From positions 6,129,001 to 6,193,000 of the forward strand of contig NZ_CP017147.1 in assembly GCF_001741865.1 (NCBI RefSeq): a stretch of 64,000 nucleotides of DNA, written 5' to 3'. Numbering within the stretch: position 1 is the stretch's first letter; each line of letters starts with the position of its first letter. This document shows, piece after piece, positions 27,150 to 36,660 of this stretch. The translations under genes were made by a program, and so were the position numbers. Under the pieces are notes generated by a model. The model was given only the letters and a program-made list of their open reading frames with translations, had not been told where the DNA came from and made no database searches. The stretch comes from Bosea vaviloviae (GTDB lineage: Bacteria > Pseudomonadota > Alphaproteobacteria > Rhizobiales > Beijerinckiaceae).

Positions 27150-27973
27150 AGCCCGCGGCTTTCGACTATATCCGTGCCGGCGACCTGTCCGAGGCCCTGG
27201 ACGCGCTCGCCCGGCATGGCTCGGATGCCCGTATCATCGCCGGCGGCCAATCGCTTCTGCCGATGCTCAATATGCGGCTGGCGAAGCCTGCCGTGCTGAT
27301 CGACGTGATGGGCATCCCTGGGCTCGACAAGGTTCGGCGCGAGGGCGATGCCATCGTCGTGCCCGCCGGCGTGCGGCAAGCCGCACTGATGCGCCGGCCG
27401 AACCTCGCCGCCGAACAGCCGCTGCTGGCGGCCGCATTGCCCTGGCTCGGCCATTACCAGACACGCGCGCGCGGCACCGTCTGCGGTTCGGCCGCTCATG
27501 CCGATCCCAGCGCCGAGATCCCGCTCTGCCTCGTGGCGCTCGACGGCGAGATCAGGCTGCGCTCGCCAAGGAAGAGCCGAACCGTGAAAGCGGGCGACTT
27601 CTTTGCCGGCATGATGGTGACCGACAAGGGCGACGACGAGCTGATCGAAGCGGTCGTCTTCCCGGCCGCCCGCCCCGGAACCGGCTATGCCTTCAGGGAG
27701 GTCGCGCGCCGCCACGGCGATTTCGCCATCGTCGGCTGTGCCGCGCTGGTGACGGCGGATGCGATTCACCTCGCCGTCGCAGGCGTCGCCGACAAGCCGG
27801 AGCGCCGCAGCTTTCCGCTGCTGGACGGGTCCGCCCTGTCGGACGCGCTCAACGCCTTCGCCTGGGATCTCGACGCACGCGACGATGTCCATGCGACCGC
27901 GCGGCTGCGCCGCGACCTCGTACGCTCGCTCGGCCGCGAGACGATCGCGGAGGCGCTGTCATGTCGCGCCTGA
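27146..27973 (+). CDS. Molybdenum hydroxylase FAD-binding subunit (CoxM-like)
   Basis: This 275-residue FAD subunit passes electrons from the 2Fe-2S clusters to the acceptor. FAD motifs are AGGQSLLP near residue 32 and TVCGSAAHADPSAE near 111. The C-terminal CO_deh_flav_C-type domain is present. It overlaps the CoxL-type gene by 4 bp and the next gene by 13 bp, so the three subunits are made in a coupled way as an L-M-S complex. Confidence 0.9.
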   Translation: MKPAAFDYIRAGDLSEALDALARHGSDARIIAGGQSLLPMLNMRLAKPAVLIDVMGIPGLDKVRREGDAIVVPAGVRQAALMRRPNLAAEQPLLAAALPWLGHYQTRARGTVCGSAAHADPSAEIPLCLVALDGEIRLRSPRKSRTVKAGDFFAGMMVTDKGDDELIEAVVFPAARPGTGYAFREVARRHGDFAIVGCAALVTADAIHLAVAGVADKPERRSFPLLDGSALSDALNAFAWDLDARDDVHATARLRRDLVRSLGRETIAEALSCRA

Positions 27974-28485
27974 GCGCCACGGCGCGCAATCGCGTCGCCT
28001 TCACGCTGAACGGCAGGCCGGTTTCGCTGGAGGCCGAGCCGCGGCTGCTGGCAACCGATGCGCTGCGTCATGGCCTTGGCGCCACCGGGACCCATGTCGG
28101 CTGCGAGCACGGCGTCTGCGGGGCCTGCACCATCCAGATCGACGGCGCACCCGCGCGTGCCTGTCTGACGCTGGCGGTGCAGCTCGAAGGCCGCGATGTC
28201 AGGACGGTGGAAGGCTTGAGCCCCGCTGCCGACAGGCTGTCGGTGATGCAGGCGGCCTTCCGCCGCCACCACGCTTTGCAATGCGGCTTCTGCACGGCCG
28301 GCATCCTGATCTCGCTCGACGCTTTCCTGCGCGAGCAGCGTCACCCGACCGAGGAGCAGCTGCGCGAGGTCGTTGGCGGACATCTCTGCCGCTGCACCGG
28401 CTACACGCCGATCATCCGGGCCGCGCTCGATGCAGCCGCCCAGTTGCGCGATGCGCCATCCCTCCCGGAACCTGCCCATGTTTGA
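27961..28485 (+). CDS. Molybdenum hydroxylase 2Fe-2S subunit (CoxS-like)
   Basis: This 174-residue iron-sulfur subunit has the plant-type cluster in CEHGVCGACTIQIDG...C and the second, helical cluster in CGFCTAG and CRCTGY. The length is normal for the family. The start at 27961 lies inside the FAD-subunit gene. Its stop overlaps the start of the CoA ligase gene, linking the oxidoreductase to CoA-dependent catabolism. Confidence 0.9.
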   Translation: MSRLSATARNRVAFTLNGRPVSLEAEPRLLATDALRHGLGATGTHVGCEHGVCGACTIQIDGAPARACLTLAVQLEGRDVRTVEGLSPAADRLSVMQAAFRRHHALQCGFCTAGILISLDAFLREQRHPTEEQLREVVGGHLCRCTGYTPIIRAALDAAAQLRDAPSLPEPAHV

Positions 28486-30019
28486 TCTCGGCACCAGCTT
28501 CATGGCCAGCGTCGCGCGCGACCCCGATGCGCTCGCGATCGTCGATGCCGATGTCCGGTTGAGCTATGCGCAATGGCTTGCGCGGATCTCGTCGCTGGTC
28601 GCAGCCTTCGACGGCATGAGCCTGAAGGCCGGCGAGCATCTCGTGACCGTGCTGCAGAACCGCTGGGAGGCTGCGACCCTACACTGGGCCTGCCAGTTCG
28701 CGGGGCTGACCATCGTACCGATCAACTGGCGCGCCAAAGCCGACGAGATCGATTTCGTCATCGAGAATTGCGGCGCCCGTGCGATCGCGTTCGAGGCGGT
28801 CGCCGGGCCGGCAATCCGCGAGAGCCGGCTCGCCTCATCGATCCCGCGCATCACTGTGGGTGCCGATGCGGGCCAGGCCGAGCTGAGCTTCACCGAGATG
28901 GTGGCGGAGCCTGCTGCCACAGCCGTTCCGCGCGTTGCCGCCGATGCCTGGTCGCTGATGCTCTATACCTCCGGGACCACAGCCAAGCCCAAAGGCGTGC
29001 CACGCCGGCACCGAGCCGAGCGCATGGCGGGCCTCGCCCATGTCGCCCAGAATCTTTATGCAAACGGCGAGCGCACACTCGGCGTCATGCCGCTCTATCA
29101 CACCATGGGCGTGCGCTCGCTCATCGCCATGTCGCTGATCGGCGGCGTCTTCGTCTGCCAGCCGCGCTTCGATGTGGGCCAGGCGCTGGCGCTGATCGAG
29201 GCCGAGGCGATCACCAATCTCTATCTCGTGCCGACGCTCTATCATGACGTCGTCCACCACCCGCTTTTCGCACGGACGGATGTGACCAGCGTGCGCAAGC
29301 TCGGCTTCGCGGGTGCGCCGATGACCGACGGACTGCTCCGCAAGCTCACCGAGGCGTTTTCGCCGGAGCTCTTCGTCAATCACTACGGCTCGTCCGAAAT
29401 CTACACCTTCACGATCAACCAGAAAGCCGCGCGCAAACCCGGCTGTGCCGGCAAGGCCGGCCTGAACCAGCTCATCCGCGTGGTGAAGCTCGGCGCGGCT
29501 TCGGCGCATGAGCTTGCCGTCGCCGGCGAAGAGGGCGAGATCGTTGCGCTGGCGGCGAGCGACGAGGCCTTCGAGGGGTACTGGAAGCGCCCCGAAGCAG
29601 ACGCCAAGTCCCTGCGCGACGGTTGGTACTTCACCGGCGACACCGGCTATTTCGACGGCGATGGCGACCTCTACGTCTCAGGCCGCGTCGATGACATGAT
29701 CATCACCGGCGGCGAGAACGTCTCCCCGGTCGAGATCGAAAGCTGCCTCTCGCTGCATCCGGGCGTATCCGAGGTCGCCGTCGTCGGCCTGCCCGACGAA
29801 CGCTGGGGCAAGATCGTCGTCGCCTTCGTCCAGCGCGCCGGCCCGGTCAGCGCCGATGAACTCGACCAGCATTGCAAGGCAGCCGGGCTCGCCAACTTCA
29901 AGCGCCCGCGACGCTTCGAATTCGTCAAGGCGATCCCGAAATCGCCCGTCGGCAAGCTGCTGCGCCGCGAACTGGTAGCCGGCGCGTACGAACGCGAACA
30001 GCCCGCCACCGCCGGATGA
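28478..30019 (+). CDS. Class I adenylate-forming enzyme (acyl/aryl-CoA ligase)
   Basis: This 513-residue ANL-superfamily ligase activates a carboxylic acid to its CoA thioester through an acyl-AMP. P-loop LYTSGTTAKPKGV lies near residue 167. Other motifs are YGSSE, TGDTGYFDGDGDLYVSGR, the hinge region DDMIITGGENVSPVEIE and the catalytic Lys in PKSPVGKLLR. The start at 28478 is 8 bp inside the preceding gene's end. A longer frame through CoxS is rejected. Its place between an oxidoreductase and a hydratase suggests activation of an aromatic, alicyclic or fatty acid. Confidence 0.88.
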   Translation: MFDLGTSFMASVARDPDALAIVDADVRLSYAQWLARISSLVAAFDGMSLKAGEHLVTVLQNRWEAATLHWACQFAGLTIVPINWRAKADEIDFVIENCGARAIAFEAVAGPAIRESRLASSIPRITVGADAGQAELSFTEMVAEPAATAVPRVAADAWSLMLYTSGTTAKPKGVPRRHRAERMAGLAHVAQNLYANGERTLGVMPLYHTMGVRSLIAMSLIGGVFVCQPRFDVGQALALIEAEAITNLYLVPTLYHDVVHHPLFARTDVTSVRKLGFAGAPMTDGLLRKLTEAFSPELFVNHYGSSEIYTFTINQKAARKPGCAGKAGLNQLIRVVKLGAASAHELAVAGEEGEIVALAASDEAFEGYWKRPEADAKSLRDGWYFTGDTGYFDGDGDLYVSGRVDDMIITGGENVSPVEIESCLSLHPGVSEVAVVGLPDERWGKIVVAFVQRAGPVSADELDQHCKAAGLANFKRPRRFEFVKAIPKSPVGKLLRRELVAGAYEREQPATAG

Positions 30020-30054
30020 CCGTCTCCCTTCACAACGAGCGAAAGACCGACCCT

Positions 30055-30858
30055 ATGAACGCCCCGACCCCGCTTCATCCCGCATTGGCCGATCTGGACG
30101 GCTTCAGCGTCGAGATTGACGCCGCCCGCGAGCGCGCCGACATCATCCTCGGCCGCCCGCCGATGAACGTCATCTCGATGCCGCAGCGCGACCAGTTGCG
30201 GAAAGTGTTCGAGGCGCTGGACGAGGACGACCGCGTCCGCGTCATCGTGCTGCGCGCCATCGGCGAGAACTTCTCTTCCGGCGGCTACATCAAGGGCTTT
30301 CTCGAAGCCTCGCCCGAGCATGTCTCCAAGCTCGCCTGGAACATCGCCGCCCCCGCGCGCTGCACCAAGCCGGTGATCGTCGCCAATCGCGGCTATGCCT
30401 TCGGCGTCGGCTTCGAGATCTCGCTCGCCTGCGATTTCCGCATCGTCTCGGAGACCTGCCAATACGCATTGCCCGAGCAGAAGCTCGGCCAGATTCCGGG
30501 ATCCGGCGGCTCCGCCCGGCTCCAGAAGATGGTCGGCATCACCCGGACCAAGGACATCGTGATGCGCTCGAAGCGCATCTCCGGGCAGCAGGCCTATGAC
30601 TGGGGCGTCGCCACCGAATGCGTAGCCGACGCCGAGCTGGAAGCGGCGACCGACCGGCTGGTCGATGAATTGCGCGGCTTCTCGCCGATTGCCCAGCGCA
30701 CCGCCAAGAAGCTGCTCAACGACACCGAGGATTCGACGCTCGCCATCGCGATCGAACTGGAGGGGCATTGCTACAGCCGCCTGCGCCAGTCCGACGACTT
30801 CCGCGAGGGCGTCGAGGCCTTCCACGCCAAGCGCGCCCCGAAATTCAGCGGGCGTTGA
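30055..30858 (+). CDS. Enoyl-CoA hydratase/isomerase family protein
   Basis: This 267-residue crotonase-fold enzyme has oxyanion-hole elements ENFSSGGYIKGF and AFGVGFEISLACDFRI, and a possible catalytic Glu region PEQKLGQIPGSGG. The start at 30055 has GAGCGAAAG upstream. An ATG at 30016 overlapping the ligase stop is an alternative. Members hydrate enoyl-CoA or cleave rings. Following a CoA ligase, it likely acts on the CoA ester made there. Confidence 0.85.
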   Translation: MNAPTPLHPALADLDGFSVEIDAARERADIILGRPPMNVISMPQRDQLRKVFEALDEDDRVRVIVLRAIGENFSSGGYIKGFLEASPEHVSKLAWNIAAPARCTKPVIVANRGYAFGVGFEISLACDFRIVSETCQYALPEQKLGQIPGSGGSARLQKMVGITRTKDIVMRSKRISGQQAYDWGVATECVADAELEAATDRLVDELRGFSPIAQRTAKKLLNDTEDSTLAIAIELEGHCYSRLRQSDDFREGVEAFHAKRAPKFSGR

Positions 30859-30940
30859 GCCCATCCGCGCGGCGAAGGACACGCCGCGCGGTCGCCTGAC
30901 GCTGTCCAACCATAACAAGCCAAGCAAGAGGGAAACGACC

Positions 30941-32122
30941 ATGAAGACCGCAGCCATTACGACATTCGCCACCGGCCTGCTTGCCGCGACAGCCCTGAGC
31001 GGCGGCGCATTCGCCCAGTCGGGTCCGATCAAGATCGGCGTCGTCACGCCATTGTCGGGAACCTATACGCCGATCGGCCAGCAGGTCCGCTGGGGGCTCG
31101 AACTCGCAGCGAAGGAAATCAATGCGGCCGGCGGCATCGCCGGGCGCCAGGTCAATCTGCTGTTCGAGGACGAGGAGGCAAATCCATCCGTCGCCGTGCA
31201 GAAGGCCGAGAAGCTGTTCCAGGTCGAAAAAGTCGACTTCCTGACCGGCACCGTCAATTCCGGCTCGACGCTCGCCGTCGCCCAGCTCGCAGAGCGCAAT
31301 GCCAAGCTCGCGGCAACGACGGTCTCCTTCGCCGACTCGATCACCACCGACAAATGCTCGCCCAACATGTTCCGGGTGAATGCGCGGGCCGAGCAGCAGT
31401 CGGTGGCGCTCGCGGCCTGGCTGGCCAAGGAGAAGCCCAAGGCCAAGGTCTTCTATCTCGGGCCCGACTATGAGATGGGCCGCTCCACCGTCGCCGCCTT
31501 CAAGTCGAGCGCCGAGAAGGGCGGAGCGCAGAGCGGCGGCGAGGTCTTCGCCCCGCTCGATTCGAAGGATTACACCCAGTATTTCGGCCAGATTCGCGCC
31601 TCGCGTCCGCAGGTCGTCTACACCTCCGTCGCCGGCAACGACACGGTGCGGCTGCTGACGCAGCTGCAGGATTTCGGCCTGCTGTCCGGCCTGATGGTCG
31701 TCGGTGCGTCCGGCACCGTGACCTCGCAGAACATCACCGCGATCGGCGCCGCCGCTGAAGGCTTCGCCACCGGCGTCGGCTATTCCCCGCAGATCGATAG
31801 CCCCGCGAACAAGACCTTCGTCGACGCCTTCCGCGCGGCCAACAAGACCGATCCCGATCTCTACGGGGCCGACAGCTACGGCCTGCTCTTCGCCTACAAG
31901 GCGGCCGTCGAGAAGGCGGGCTCGACCGAGACCGACAAGGTGCGCGAGGCTTTGCGCGGCCTGAGCTGGCAGACCCCGCAGGGCACCAAGACGATCCGCG
32001 CCGGCGATCACCAGGCCATGCAGCCGATGTATGTGGTGCGCGTGACCAAGGGCAAGTTCGACATCATCGACAACGTCTCCTCGGAAAGCGCCATCGGCCC
32101 CGACGCCTGCACGCGGTTCTGA
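30941..32122 (+). CDS. Branched-chain amino acid/aromatic acid-type ABC substrate-binding protein (LivK-like)
   Basis: This 393-residue periplasmic receptor has a Sec signal peptide (MKTAAITTFATGLLAATAL, cleavage near AFAQ). The mature part begins PIKIGVVTPLSGTYTPIGQQ, typical of type I SBP family 6. Liv-type receptors bind not only leucine-like amino acids but also benzoate, hydroxybenzoate and urea derivatives. The neighbouring CoA ligase and molybdenum hydroxylase favour an organic or aromatic acid ligand. An intercistronic hairpin follows the gene. Confidence 0.9.
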   Translation: MKTAAITTFATGLLAATALSGGAFAQSGPIKIGVVTPLSGTYTPIGQQVRWGLELAAKEINAAGGIAGRQVNLLFEDEEANPSVAVQKAEKLFQVEKVDFLTGTVNSGSTLAVAQLAERNAKLAATTVSFADSITTDKCSPNMFRVNARAEQQSVALAAWLAKEKPKAKVFYLGPDYEMGRSTVAAFKSSAEKGGAQSGGEVFAPLDSKDYTQYFGQIRASRPQVVYTSVAGNDTVRLLTQLQDFGLLSGLMVVGASGTVTSQNITAIGAAAEGFATGVGYSPQIDSPANKTFVDAFRAANKTDPDLYGADSYGLLFAYKAAVEKAGSTETDKVREALRGLSWQTPQGTKTIRAGDHQAMQPMYVVRVTKGKFDIIDNVSSESAIGPDACTRF

Positions 32123-32137
32123 GCCGCCACGGCACGA

Positions 32138-32160
32138 CCCTTCCCCGTCATGGGGAGGGG
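32138..32160 (+). other. Intercistronic stem-loop between LivK-like and LivH-like genes
   Basis: CCCTTCCCC, a 5-base loop GTCAT, then GGGGAGGGG form a strong stem with one G-U pair. No U tract follows, so it probably tunes expression of the receptor relative to the permeases. A similar hairpin sits after the other binding-protein gene at 18226. Confidence 0.55.
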
Positions 32161-32192
32161 CTGCAGCGCCGAGCCCTTCATCGAGGCCCGCC

Positions 32193-33083
32193 ATGACCCC
32201 CATCGATTATCTCCAATTCGTCCTTGCCCCGCAGGTCGTGAACGGGCTCGCGCTCGGGGTCGCGGTCGTGCTGGTGGCGCTGGGGCTGACCATCATCTTC
32301 GGCATGCTCGACGTCATCAATATGAGCCATGGCGAGTTCTACGCGATCGGCGCCTATGCGGCGTTGGCACTCGGCGCCGCCGGCATCGGCTTCTGGTTCC
32401 TGCTGGTGCTGGTACCGGTCCTGATGATCCCGCTCGGCATGGCGGCCGAGCGGCTGCTGATCCGCCCGGTCTTCGACACCAAGGACCGTCACGTCACCAC
32501 GCTGCTCGTGACCTTCGGCCTTGGCCTCATCGTCGAGGACGTGCTGAAGATCGTCTTCGGCGCCAACACCCAGCGCCCGCCGACCCCCATCCCCGGCGCG
32601 ACCGAGATCCTCGGCATCATCCTGCCGAACTACCGGCTCTTCCTCATTCTGGTCGGCGCTGCGATCGTGCTGGGCGTGGCCTTTGTCGTCTACAAGACGC
32701 GGCTGGGCGCGATGGTCCGCGCCGCCGCCTTCGACCGCAACATGGCGGCTTCGCTCGGGGTTCCGGTCTCACTTGTCTATGCCGGCACCTTTGCCTTCGG
32801 CGTCAGCCTTGCCGGGCTCGCCGGCGTGCTGCTGGCGCCGATCTATTCGGTGTTTCCGACCATGGGGCGCGACTTCATCCTGCTCGCCTTCACGGTCGTC
32901 ATCGTTGGCGGCATGGGCTCGATCTGGGGCGCGGTCGTCGCAGGCCTCCTGCTGACGCAGGTCCAGGCGCTGGCGAGCCTCGTGATCTCGCCGGTCTGGA
33001 CCGATCCGATCGTGTTCGGGACCATGGTCGCCTTTCTGGTTTTCCGCCCGCAGGGCCTGTTCGGGAGGCTCGGCCATGCATGA
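32193..33083 (+). CDS. Liv-type ABC transporter permease (LivH-like)
   Basis: This 296-residue permease has about eight hydrophobic segments. Family signatures are GLTIIFGMLDVINMSHGEFYAIGAY near residue 31 and GMGSIWGAVVAGLLLTQVQAL near the C-terminus. It overlaps the LivM-like gene by 8 bp. Together they form the pore for the solute captured by the LivK-like receptor. Confidence 0.9.
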   Translation: MTPIDYLQFVLAPQVVNGLALGVAVVLVALGLTIIFGMLDVINMSHGEFYAIGAYAALALGAAGIGFWFLLVLVPVLMIPLGMAAERLLIRPVFDTKDRHVTTLLVTFGLGLIVEDVLKIVFGANTQRPPTPIPGATEILGIILPNYRLFLILVGAAIVLGVAFVVYKTRLGAMVRAAAFDRNMAASLGVPVSLVYAGTFAFGVSLAGLAGVLLAPIYSVFPTMGRDFILLAFTVVIVGGMGSIWGAVVAGLLLTQVQALASLVISPVWTDPIVFGTMVAFLVFRPQGLFGRLGHA

Positions 33084-34131
33084 CCGGCTGACGCAATCCA
33101 TGCGCGCGAGCCATCTGCTGGCGCTGCTCTTCGTCCTCGCCGCGCTTGGCCTTGCAGCCCTAGGCGCTGCGACTGGCGACACCTTCTACCTGCGGCTCGG
33201 CACGGAAGCGCTGATCTTCGCCGGACTCGCCCTTTCCGTCGATCTGCTGCTCGGCTATTCCGGTGCGCTTTCGCTCGGCCAGGCCCTCTATTTCGGCATC
33301 GGCGCCTATGTCTCGGCGCTGACGCTGATGAAGCTGCCGTCCTTCTGGCTCGCCATGGGGGCGGCTTTCCTGGCGACGCTGATCGCCTCCGTCATCGGCG
33401 GTTTGATCGCCAACCGGGTGCGCGGCGTCTATTTCGCGCTGATCACCTTCGGCCTGGCGCAGGTCATGGCCAAGGTCGTCTACAACACCCGCGAACTCGG
33501 CGCCTCCGACGGCATGATCGGCATCCCGGTGATCGAGATCGGGTTCGGGCCGTTCACGGTCTCGGCGGGCAGTCCCGTCGGGTTTTTCATGATCGTGCTT
33601 GCCGTGATCATGGGGCTCTATGCGCTGACCGCCTATCTGCTCGATACGCCCTTCGGCCGCGTCCTCACCGCGCTGAAGGCAAACGAGAAGCGCGTGCCGT
33701 TCCTCGGTTACTCGGTCTGGCGCGCGCGCATGGCGGCCTATGTCCTGGCCGGCGTAATCGCGGGGCTTTCGGGGGCGCTGTATCCGATGCTGCGCGGCTT
33801 CGTTTCGCCGGAGCTGATGTTCTTCGCGACCTCCGGCAATGCGGTGATCTCGGTGGTGCTCGGCGGCGTCGGCACACTGATCGGGGCGATCTACGGCTCG
33901 GTCCTGCTCGTCATCCTCAAATCGATCATCGGCAGCTGGACCGAGCACCATCTCATCGTCATCGGCCTGCTCTTCATGCTGTGCGTGATGTTCCTGCCCA
34001 AGGGGCTGGTGGGCGTTGTGCGTCCCGCCATCGAAACCTGGCTCTCGCGCCGGCGCCTTGCCCCCGTTCCAAAGGCAGCCCCTGCGAGTCTGCCCGCGAT
34101 CGTCGCCGAAACCGCGAGGACCTCCCGATGA
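33076..34131 (+). CDS. Liv-type ABC transporter permease (LivM-like)
   Basis: This 351-residue permease has the LivM signature LLLGYSGALSLGQALYFGIGAY near residue 57 and a conserved loop RVLTALKANEKRVPFLGY. The C-terminal tail after about residue 315 is Pro/Ala-rich. Its stop overlaps the ATG of the LivG-like ATPase. It is a full-length, normal member of the five-gene transporter operon. Confidence 0.9.
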   Translation: MHDRLTQSMRASHLLALLFVLAALGLAALGAATGDTFYLRLGTEALIFAGLALSVDLLLGYSGALSLGQALYFGIGAYVSALTLMKLPSFWLAMGAAFLATLIASVIGGLIANRVRGVYFALITFGLAQVMAKVVYNTRELGASDGMIGIPVIEIGFGPFTVSAGSPVGFFMIVLAVIMGLYALTAYLLDTPFGRVLTALKANEKRVPFLGYSVWRARMAAYVLAGVIAGLSGALYPMLRGFVSPELMFFATSGNAVISVVLGGVGTLIGAIYGSVLLVILKSIIGSWTEHHLIVIGLLFMLCVMFLPKGLVGVVRPAIETWLSRRRLAPVPKAAPASLPAIVAETARTSR

Positions 34132-34868
34132 AGCCCGTTCTCGACATTCGCGATCTCGGCATCGCCTTCGGCGGCCTCAAGGCCGTCGATCAGGTCAGCT
34201 TCCAGGCGCAGCGCCACAAGATCACGACCGTGATCGGGCCCAACGGCGCCGGCAAATCGACACTGTTCAACCTGATCAGCGGGGCGCTCAAACCCCATCA
34301 TGGTCAGGTCCTGATCGACGGCGTCGACATGACAGGTGCTGCGCCCGAGCGCACCAAGGCAGCCGGGCTTTCGCGCTCCTTCCAGATCACCAGCCTGTTT
34401 CCGGAACTCACCGTCGCAGAGAACCTCAGGCTGGCGGCGCAGGTGCTGGAGCCGACCGGGCGCGCCTTTTTGCCTGTCGGCCGCTCGACGCGGGCGCTGG
34501 CCAAGACCGGCCAGATGCTGGAGCGCTTCCAGCTCGCCCATAAGCGCGACGATCTGGCCGGAAATCTCTCTCATGGCGACCAGCGCCGGCTCGAGATCGC
34601 GGTCTGCCTTGCCTCGGAACCGAAGATTCTGCTGCTCGACGAGCCGACGCAGGGAATGAGCCATGGCGACACGGCCGAGACGGCGAGACTCGTGCGCAGC
34701 CTGACCGACGACGTCACCATACTCCTGATCGAGCACGATATCGGCCTCGTCATGGACCTGTCGGATCATGTCGTGGTCATGCATCAGGGCCGCAAGCTGG
34801 CCGAGGGCCCGCCCGATCTGGTGCGGGCCGATCCCGCCGTCCAGGCCGCCTATTTCGGACATGCGTAA
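34128..34868 (+). CDS. Liv-type ABC transporter ATPase (LivG-like)
   Basis: This 246-residue ATPase starts at 34128 (overlap with LivM). Walker A GPNGAGKST is followed by a signature that reads LSHGDQRRLEIA, the LivG-type variant with His in place of the usual second Gly. Walker B is ILLLDEPTQGM and the switch His is in LIEHDIGLVMDLSDHVVVM. It pairs with the LivF-like ATPase that follows. Confidence 0.9.
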   Translation: MKPVLDIRDLGIAFGGLKAVDQVSFQAQRHKITTVIGPNGAGKSTLFNLISGALKPHHGQVLIDGVDMTGAAPERTKAAGLSRSFQITSLFPELTVAENLRLAAQVLEPTGRAFLPVGRSTRALAKTGQMLERFQLAHKRDDLAGNLSHGDQRRLEIAVCLASEPKILLLDEPTQGMSHGDTAETARLVRSLTDDVTILLIEHDIGLVMDLSDHVVVMHQGRKLAEGPPDLVRADPAVQAAYFGHA

Positions 34869-34878
34869 GGACCCGGCC

Positions 34879-35586
<708 letters not shown>

Positions 35587-35591
35587 ATGCG

Positions 35592-35741
35592 ATGCGCCGG
35601 ACGGACGCATTGCGCCCGCTCGCAGCGGCACTCGATACCGCCGGCTATCGGGCTGACGGAACGGCCTGGAGCAACCGCAACCTTGTCGAAGCACAATTGG
35701 CCGGCGCTTCGAAAAAGGCTGGTCAGCCCGCCTTTCGCTGA
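35592..35741 (+). CDS. Small open frame, possible C-terminal remnant of a DHDPS-family gene
   Basis: This 49-codon frame begins 5 bases after the LivF stop and runs tail-to-tail into the end of the DHDPS gene on the other strand. The translation contains LRPLAAALDTAGY, which resembles the C-terminal helix of the DHDPS-family protein encoded at 22045 (LRTLAAALQIAGY). Codon use is GC3-biased. It may be the relic of a third DHDPS-family gene, or a chance frame. Confidence 0.3.
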   Translation: MRRTDALRPLAAALDTAGYRADGTAWSNRNLVEAQLAGASKKAGQPAFR

Positions 35742-36631
35742 GCCTCTGGCTGAAAGCTGAGGCCGAAGTGCGCGACGAGGTCGCGCGCCACCGCATCCTG
35801 CAGTGCCGGAAGGGGCAGACGCGGCGGGCGCGGCGCACCGGCCGAAAAGCCCATATGGTTGAGCAGCGCCTTGGTGCCAGCGACATAGGCTTGTCCGCCG
35901 ACGAACTCGATCAGCGGCAGTTGCTCCAGGTAAAGGGCGCGCGCCGCTTTGACCGCATCGTCATCGGCCACCAGCTCGAAGATCCGCGCCATCGCCGCCG
36001 GCGCGACATTCGAGGCCACGGCCACCCAGCCCTGCGCACCTTCGACAAAAGATTCGAAGCCGAGAATGCCGCCGAACACGGTCATCCGCTCGCCGCAGAG
36101 CCGGATGATGTCGCGAACGCGCGTCACCTCCAGCGTCGATTCCTTGATGTAGAGGCAGTTGTCGATCTCGGCGATGCGAGCGACCAAGGCGGGCCTGAGG
36201 TCGACATTGGCCGTGGCGGGGTTGTTGTAGACCATGATCGGCAGCCCGATCGCATCTCCCACTGTCCGGTAGTGCTGGACGAGTTCGTCCTCGGTCGGCG
36301 TCGAATAGAAGGGCGGGATGATCATCACGCCGTCAGCGCCCATTTTTTCAGCACGACGGCTGAGGCGCACCACCTCGCGAGTGTCCTCCGCGCCCGTGCC
36401 GATCAAAACCGGCACGCGGCCGGCCGCCTGGCCGATCACGGTCTCAGCCACCAGCACCTTCTCGTCATCGTCGAGCGAGAGGAACTCGCCGGTCGAGCCG
36501 AGCGGGATCAGCCCGTGGATGCCCTGTTCGATCTGCCAGTCGACGAAGGCGCGCAAGGCCTCGACATCGACATCGCCCGACGGCGTGAAGGGCGTGATCA
36601 TGACGGTGTAGGTGCCGCGAAAGGTTTTCAT
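35723..36631 (-). CDS. Dihydrodipicolinate synthase family protein (classical motif set)
   Basis: This 302-residue class I lyase has all canonical residues: GSTGEF near residue 45, Tyr in MVYNNP (Y135) and Schiff-base Lys in LYIKEST (K163). The start at 36631 follows a weak GAAGG. A longer frame through the neighbouring gene is rejected. Biosynthetic DapA is possible, but the gene sits with a second family member under divergent LacI control, which fits catabolic breakdown of a 2-keto-3-deoxy sugar acid or pyruvate adduct. The next gene lies 29 bp upstream on the same strand. Confidence 0.85.
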   Translation of the reverse strand: MKTFRGTYTVMITPFTPSGDVDVEALRAFVDWQIEQGIHGLIPLGSTGEFLSLDDDEKVLVAETVIGQAAGRVPVLIGTGAEDTREVVRLSRRAEKMGADGVMIIPPFYSTPTEDELVQHYRTVGDAIGLPIMVYNNPATANVDLRPALVARIAEIDNCLYIKESTLEVTRVRDIIRLCGERMTVFGGILGFESFVEGAQGWVAVASNVAPAAMARIFELVADDDAVKAARALYLEQLPLIEFVGGQAYVAGTKALLNHMGFSAGAPRPPRLPLPALQDAVARDLVAHFGLSFQPEAQRKAG

Positions 36632-36660
36632 GGAGAGGCCTTCGATGTGACTGGTCTGGT

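Noticed and set aside
24189..28485. Carbon monoxide dehydrogenase (CoxLMS)
   Set aside because: Subunit order and folds match, but the active-site loops AYxCSFR and AYRGAGR are not present. The RGFGGPQ region fits general aldehyde/heterocycle hydroxylases.
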